Notes under the pieces: model-generated
Database searches by the model: none
What the model was told of the DNA's origin: nothing
What the model saw: the letters and a program-made list of their open reading frames with translations, nothing else
From: Verrucomicrobia bacterium UBA1727
GTDB taxonomy: Bacteria; Verrucomicrobiota; Kiritimatiellia; RFP12; UBA1067
Reading direction: 5' to 3'
Length of the DNA: 7,370 nt
Assembly (NCBI GenBank): GCA_002315875.1
Contig: DCIL01000046.1
Location: 4,559 to 11,928 of the forward strand
In this document: positions 5,515-7,370 of the stretch, piece after piece
How the letters are laid out: every line of letters starts with the position of its first letter
Numbering within the stretch: the first letter of the stretch is position 1
Made by a program: the position numbers and the translations under genes

Positions 5515-6983
5515 TGAGGATGCGGAAAGGACAAGTCGCGCTTTATCTGCTGCTGGTGATTGTCGCCATCGCCGTGCTCGTCTTCATGAACCTGAACGCC
5601 TATCTCGCGGTCACTGCCAAGAATCGTGCGATGAACGCAGGCGACAGTGCCGCGCTCGCGGCGTCCCGACATCAAGGCGATCTTCTCAATCTGATCGGAT
5701 ATCTCAATGTCGAGCATCTCAAGCTGCTCATGCCGAGGGTGGTTCCCGAAGGGACCCCTCGCTCCAAGGAAGAGCGGCTCGCGGAGGCGGGCAAGTTCGT
5801 TTCGCAACAGGCGCGGCTCACTTTCTTAGGTCCGCTCGAGGGCATTCGGCTTGCGAACGAGGCGGCGAAGAGGGTCGGTGCCGCGGGGAATGCGCATCTC
5901 GCGGCGCTGCTGAGGGAACATGTGGACGAGATCCGCTCCGTCTACATGGAAAATCCCGATCTCTATCCCGAACCCTGGGAAGGGGCGTGGGAGGAATATG
6001 CCGCGGCGTTTTCGCAGGCGATTGCAGGTGGCATCGTGGCGGGTCCCGACAATATCGACTTCATCAATGCCTCGACTGGACATTACCTCATGATGAAGCA
6101 GTTCTACAACGCGGTTGCCGCGCGCAGCTGGTGTTGGTTCTACTTCAATGCTCGGGGACTTTTAGATTCCTATTCGTCTTATCGGGACTGGCCGCCGATG
6201 CCGTCCGCCGATGACAAGACGCGCGAGGCGCGCTGCGTGAACTGCGAGGTCTATTCGCTGCATCTTACATCCGTCGTCGGCTCCGCGCGCAATCTGTTCG
6301 GGGACGCGATGATCGAGAAACTTAGCGGCGAGAAGATCGTGAAGAAGGGGCCTGATTTTCTGGAAAGCGCCTTCGAGGAGGATCTGCTCGACGATCAGAA
6401 TCAGGTCTGGTACATTTACGATGACGGACATTGGCGCAACTGGTGGGAGATCGATCCGGACGGCAAATGGAAGTTTCCGGTGGTCGGTCGGGTGCGTCCG
6501 CAATTCGATGTGAAGGGCTGTGCCGCGATCTGCCGCGTCTACGAGGATTTCAAGGACATCCTTTCGAACGTGAACGGCGACAAGGAATTTGCAACGCGTG
6601 AAGTGCAATGGGCGGGCGCGGCAAAACCGATTGCCTCCGTCCGGAACATGAATGACGAAGACGATGTCGTCACGGCTTTCAACAATCTCGTGGTGCCGTG
6701 CGAGTGGACGTCCTGCCTCGTGCCGCTCGATACGGTCGGCGGCAAGGATATGTCCACAGCCGATGTTGACTGGATGCATCACATCAAGAACGACCTTCCG
6801 CCTTATCTTGAGAATGGTCCCGACGCCTTGAATGGCGGATGTCGCTATTGCCAGATTCTTCGCGACTGGGAGAAGGAAGAGCTGCGTTCGCGGGCTCGGG
6901 AGTGGCTGAAGACGAGCTCCGAGAGCTGCATTCGTGCGCAAGGCAGCGGCACCGAGGCGGGAGGTACACCTCATGGTCATTAA
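5514..6983 (+). CDS. TadG-like exported protein with Cys/Trp-rich C-terminal domain
   Basis: The 489-aa protein opens MRMRKGQVALYLLLV: a short basic leader, then a hydrophobic helix at about 8-28. After the helix come NAY and NAGDSAALAAS (41-51), which resemble the N-terminal TadG segment where the motif is DAADAAALAA. In Tad systems TadG-type proteins are membrane-anchored with a large external part. Gln follows Gly as in the neighbouring prepilins, but Tyr replaces Glu at +5, so cleavage and polymerisation are doubtful. Residues 55-200 look mainly helical. Residues 205-472 hold ten Cys in pairs (207; 241/244; 336/340; 396/401; 443/446; 472), and the protein has about 15 Trp, with a cluster at 299-319. 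No von Willebrand A domain is recognised, and the external domain has no known function to me. GAGGG at 5503-5507 supports the ATG at 5514; the ATG at 5520 is an alternative. It overlaps the next gene by 11 bases. Confidence 0.75.
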   Translation: MRMRKGQVALYLLLVIVAIAVLVFMNLNAYLAVTAKNRAMNAGDSAALAASRHQGDLLNLIGYLNVEHLKLLMPRVVPEGTPRSKEERLAEAGKFVSQQARLTFLGPLEGIRLANEAAKRVGAAGNAHLAALLREHVDEIRSVYMENPDLYPEPWEGAWEEYAAAFSQAIAGGIVAGPDNIDFINASTGHYLMMKQFYNAVAARSWCWFYFNARGLLDSYSSYRDWPPMPSADDKTREARCVNCEVYSLHLTSVVGSARNLFGDAMIEKLSGEKIVKKGPDFLESAFEEDLLDDQNQVWYIYDDGHWRNWWEIDPDGKWKFPVVGRVRPQFDVKGCAAICRVYEDFKDILSNVNGDKEFATREVQWAGAAKPIASVRNMNDEDDVVTAFNNLVVPCEWTSCLVPLDTVGGKDMSTADVDWMHHIKNDLPPYLENGPDALNGGCRYCQILRDWEKEELRSRAREWLKTSSESCIRAQGSGTEAGGTPHGH

Positions 6984-7158
6984 GGCACGAGGCGGACAGG
7001 CGCTCATTGAACTTGCAGTCGGTATGTTCACGCTGGCGCTCGTTGTGTCCGCCCTCGTCTGTTTCGCCCTCTATATCGCCAAATCCCTTGAGGCGCAGAA
7101 TCTAAATCGCGGCGATCCGCCCAAATTCAAGAATGAGATTTTTGGACTTACTCCGTAG
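6973..7158 (+). CDS. Small TadE-like prepilin, 61 aa
   Basis: GGGAGGT at 6959-6965 lies seven bases before the ATG at 6973 and fixes the start inside the end of the preceding gene. The leader MVIKARGG is followed by QALIEL, giving cleavage after G8 and Glu at +5, then a hydrophobic helix to about residue 36. Only a 25-residue polar tail follows, so the protein is almost a bare pilin helix, unlike the TadE-like protein upstream. It is the last of the prepilin-like set and closes the run before the tRNA genes. I do not recognise its tail, and a loss of a longer C-terminus cannot be ruled out. A minor pilin or a membrane assembly factor is plausible. Confidence 0.75.
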   Translation: MVIKARGGQALIELAVGMFTLALVVSALVCFALYIAKSLEAQNLNRGDPPKFKNEIFGLTP

Positions 7159-7174
7159 TTTCTCGCGGTTATTC

Positions 7175-7199
7175 AAAAAATCTTCAGTTTTTAAATTTT
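7175..7199 (+). promoter_or_regulatory. A/T tract, possible UP element of the tRNA promoter
   Basis: This A- and T-run segment (AAAAAA, TTTTT, AAATTTT) stands out from the GC-rich surroundings. It lies just upstream of the -35 region, where UP elements of tRNA and rRNA promoters bind the RNA polymerase alpha subunit. Placement supports this role; function is inferred. Confidence 0.4.
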
Positions 7200-7204
7200 C
7201 CCCC

Positions 7205-7234
7205 TTGTGCGTGCCGTCCGAGTTATGGTATAAT
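7205..7234 (+). promoter_or_regulatory. Promoter of the tRNA genes
   Basis: A perfect -10 box TATAAT (7229-7234) is preceded by TGG, forming the extended -10 TGnTATAAT. A weak -35 (TTGTGC, 7205-7210) lies 18 bases upstream of it. Transcription would start near 7241 and leave a leader of about 15 bases before tRNA-Asp. The segment after the -10 (ACGCTC) is fairly GC-rich, as in stringently controlled stable-RNA promoters, but that control is only inferred. Confidence 0.8.
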
Positions 7235-7255
7235 ACGCTCACTTTTCGGAACAAC

Positions 7256-7332
7256 GGGGTTGTGGCGCAATTGGTTAGCGCACTGGACTGTCGATCCGGG
7301 GGTTGCGGGTTCGAGCCCCGTCGACCCCGCCA
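7256..7332 (+). tRNA. tRNA-Asp(GTC)
   Basis: A complete cloverleaf of 77 bases folds by hand. The acceptor stem GGGGTTG pairs with CGACCCC (7323-7329 less the discriminator, with one G-U pair), followed by discriminator G and an encoded CCA (7330-7332). The D stem is GCGC/GCGC (7265-7268 with 7278-7281), the anticodon stem CTGGA/TCCGG, and the anticodon loop CTGTCGA with GTC at 7290-7292. The T arm is GCGGG-TTCGAGC-CCCGT. G34-U35-C36 reads GAC and GAU codons for aspartate, and discriminator G is normal for tRNA-Asp. Confidence 0.97.
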
Positions 7333-7343
7333 AGTACGAAAAG

Positions 7344-7360
7344 CACGAGTTTGCCTCGTG
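7344..7360 (+). other. Spacer/tRNA 5'-end hairpin
   Basis: CACGAG (7344-7349) and CTCGTG (7355-7360) form a perfect six-pair stem with the loop TTTGC. The right arm lies inside the 5' end of the following tRNA, so this fold would compete with its acceptor stem. No T-run follows, so it is not an intrinsic terminator. Confidence 0.4.
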
Positions 7361-7370
7361 GTGTAATGGT
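7352..7370 (+). tRNA. tRNA, 5' part only (probably tRNA-Gln), cut by window end
   Basis: From T7352 the sequence reads as an acceptor strand TGCCTCG, then TG (positions 8-9), a D stem GTGT and a D loop beginning AATGGT. This places U8, A14 and G18-G19 where tRNAs need them. A U at position 1 and the string GTGGTGTAATGGT recall tRNA-Gln of Bacteroidetes and PVC bacteria. The anticodon is outside the window, so the isotype is a guess. It is probably co-transcribed with tRNA-Asp, 19 bases upstream. Confidence 0.7.

Noticed and set aside
5450..6214. 254-codon plus-strand frame overlapping the TadE/TadG-like junction
   Set aside because: Arg-, Ser- and Gly-rich shadow translation of the TadG-like gene in another frame, without a ribosome site or motif.
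6162..7031. 289-codon open frame on the minus strand
   Set aside because: It is antisense to the TadG-like gene and the last pilin gene; those have ribosome sites and recognisable prepilin-type N-termini, this frame has neither.
7175..7192. A-run/T-run inverted repeat as a terminator
   Set aside because: The stem would be only A-T pairs without a GC-rich part, and the segment is better explained as an AT-rich element upstream of the tRNA promoter.
7133..7366. 77-codon frame running through the promoter and tRNA-Asp
   Set aside because: It reads straight through a complete tRNA gene and its promoter, so coding is not credible.
1..7370. CRISPR array, insertion sequence, phage or defence system
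   Set aside because: No regularly spaced repeats, terminal inverted repeats, transposase, nuclease or phage-like proteins are visible; nearly the whole window is explained by + strand genes and tRNAs.

Overview
The window is a dense, GC-rich stretch of a Gram-negative bacterial chromosome, with every gene on the + strand. The lipid A gene lpxA and an LptF/LptG-type permease indicate an LPS-bearing outer membrane. The prepilin style (short leader ending in Gly-Gln), the unusual ROK-like protein and the likely second tRNA fit an uncultured PVC-superphylum bacterium (Lentisphaerae, Kiritimatiellae or Verrucomicrobia). That taxonomic guess is an inference from general resemblance, not a search result.

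Bases 1-4646 form a tightly packed housekeeping run. It holds the 3' part of a ROK/sugar-kinase-like gene, lpxA (first step of lipid A synthesis), thrH (HAD phosphatase/phosphotransferase), hisB (imidazoleglycerol-phosphate dehydratase), pyrD (class 1B dihydroorotate dehydrogenase) and an LptF/LptG-family LPS-export permease. Junctions are 1-4 base overlaps or gaps of about 11-12 bases, so co-transcription and translational coupling are likely.

Bases 4658-7158 continue after an 11-base gap with five small or exported proteins. All five have a short basic leader ending in Gly followed by Gln and a hydrophobic helix: a 49-aa Flp-like protein, a 75-aa Flp pilin with a near-perfect Shine-Dalgarno, a TadE-like pseudopilin, a 489-aa TadG-like protein with a Cys- and Trp-rich exported domain, and a 61-aa TadE-like protein. 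This looks like the structural-subunit part of a Tad/Flp-type type IVc pilus or pseudopilus. The assembly ATPase, platform proteins, secretin and prepilin peptidase are not in the window. This is the most unusual part of the region, although it builds on a known family of systems.

Bases 7159-7370 are a short AT-rich gap with a strong extended -10 promoter, a complete tRNA-Asp(GTC) with encoded CCA, and the first 19 bases of a second tRNA, probably tRNA-Gln, cut by the window edge. There is no sign of a CRISPR array, insertion sequence or phage gene.
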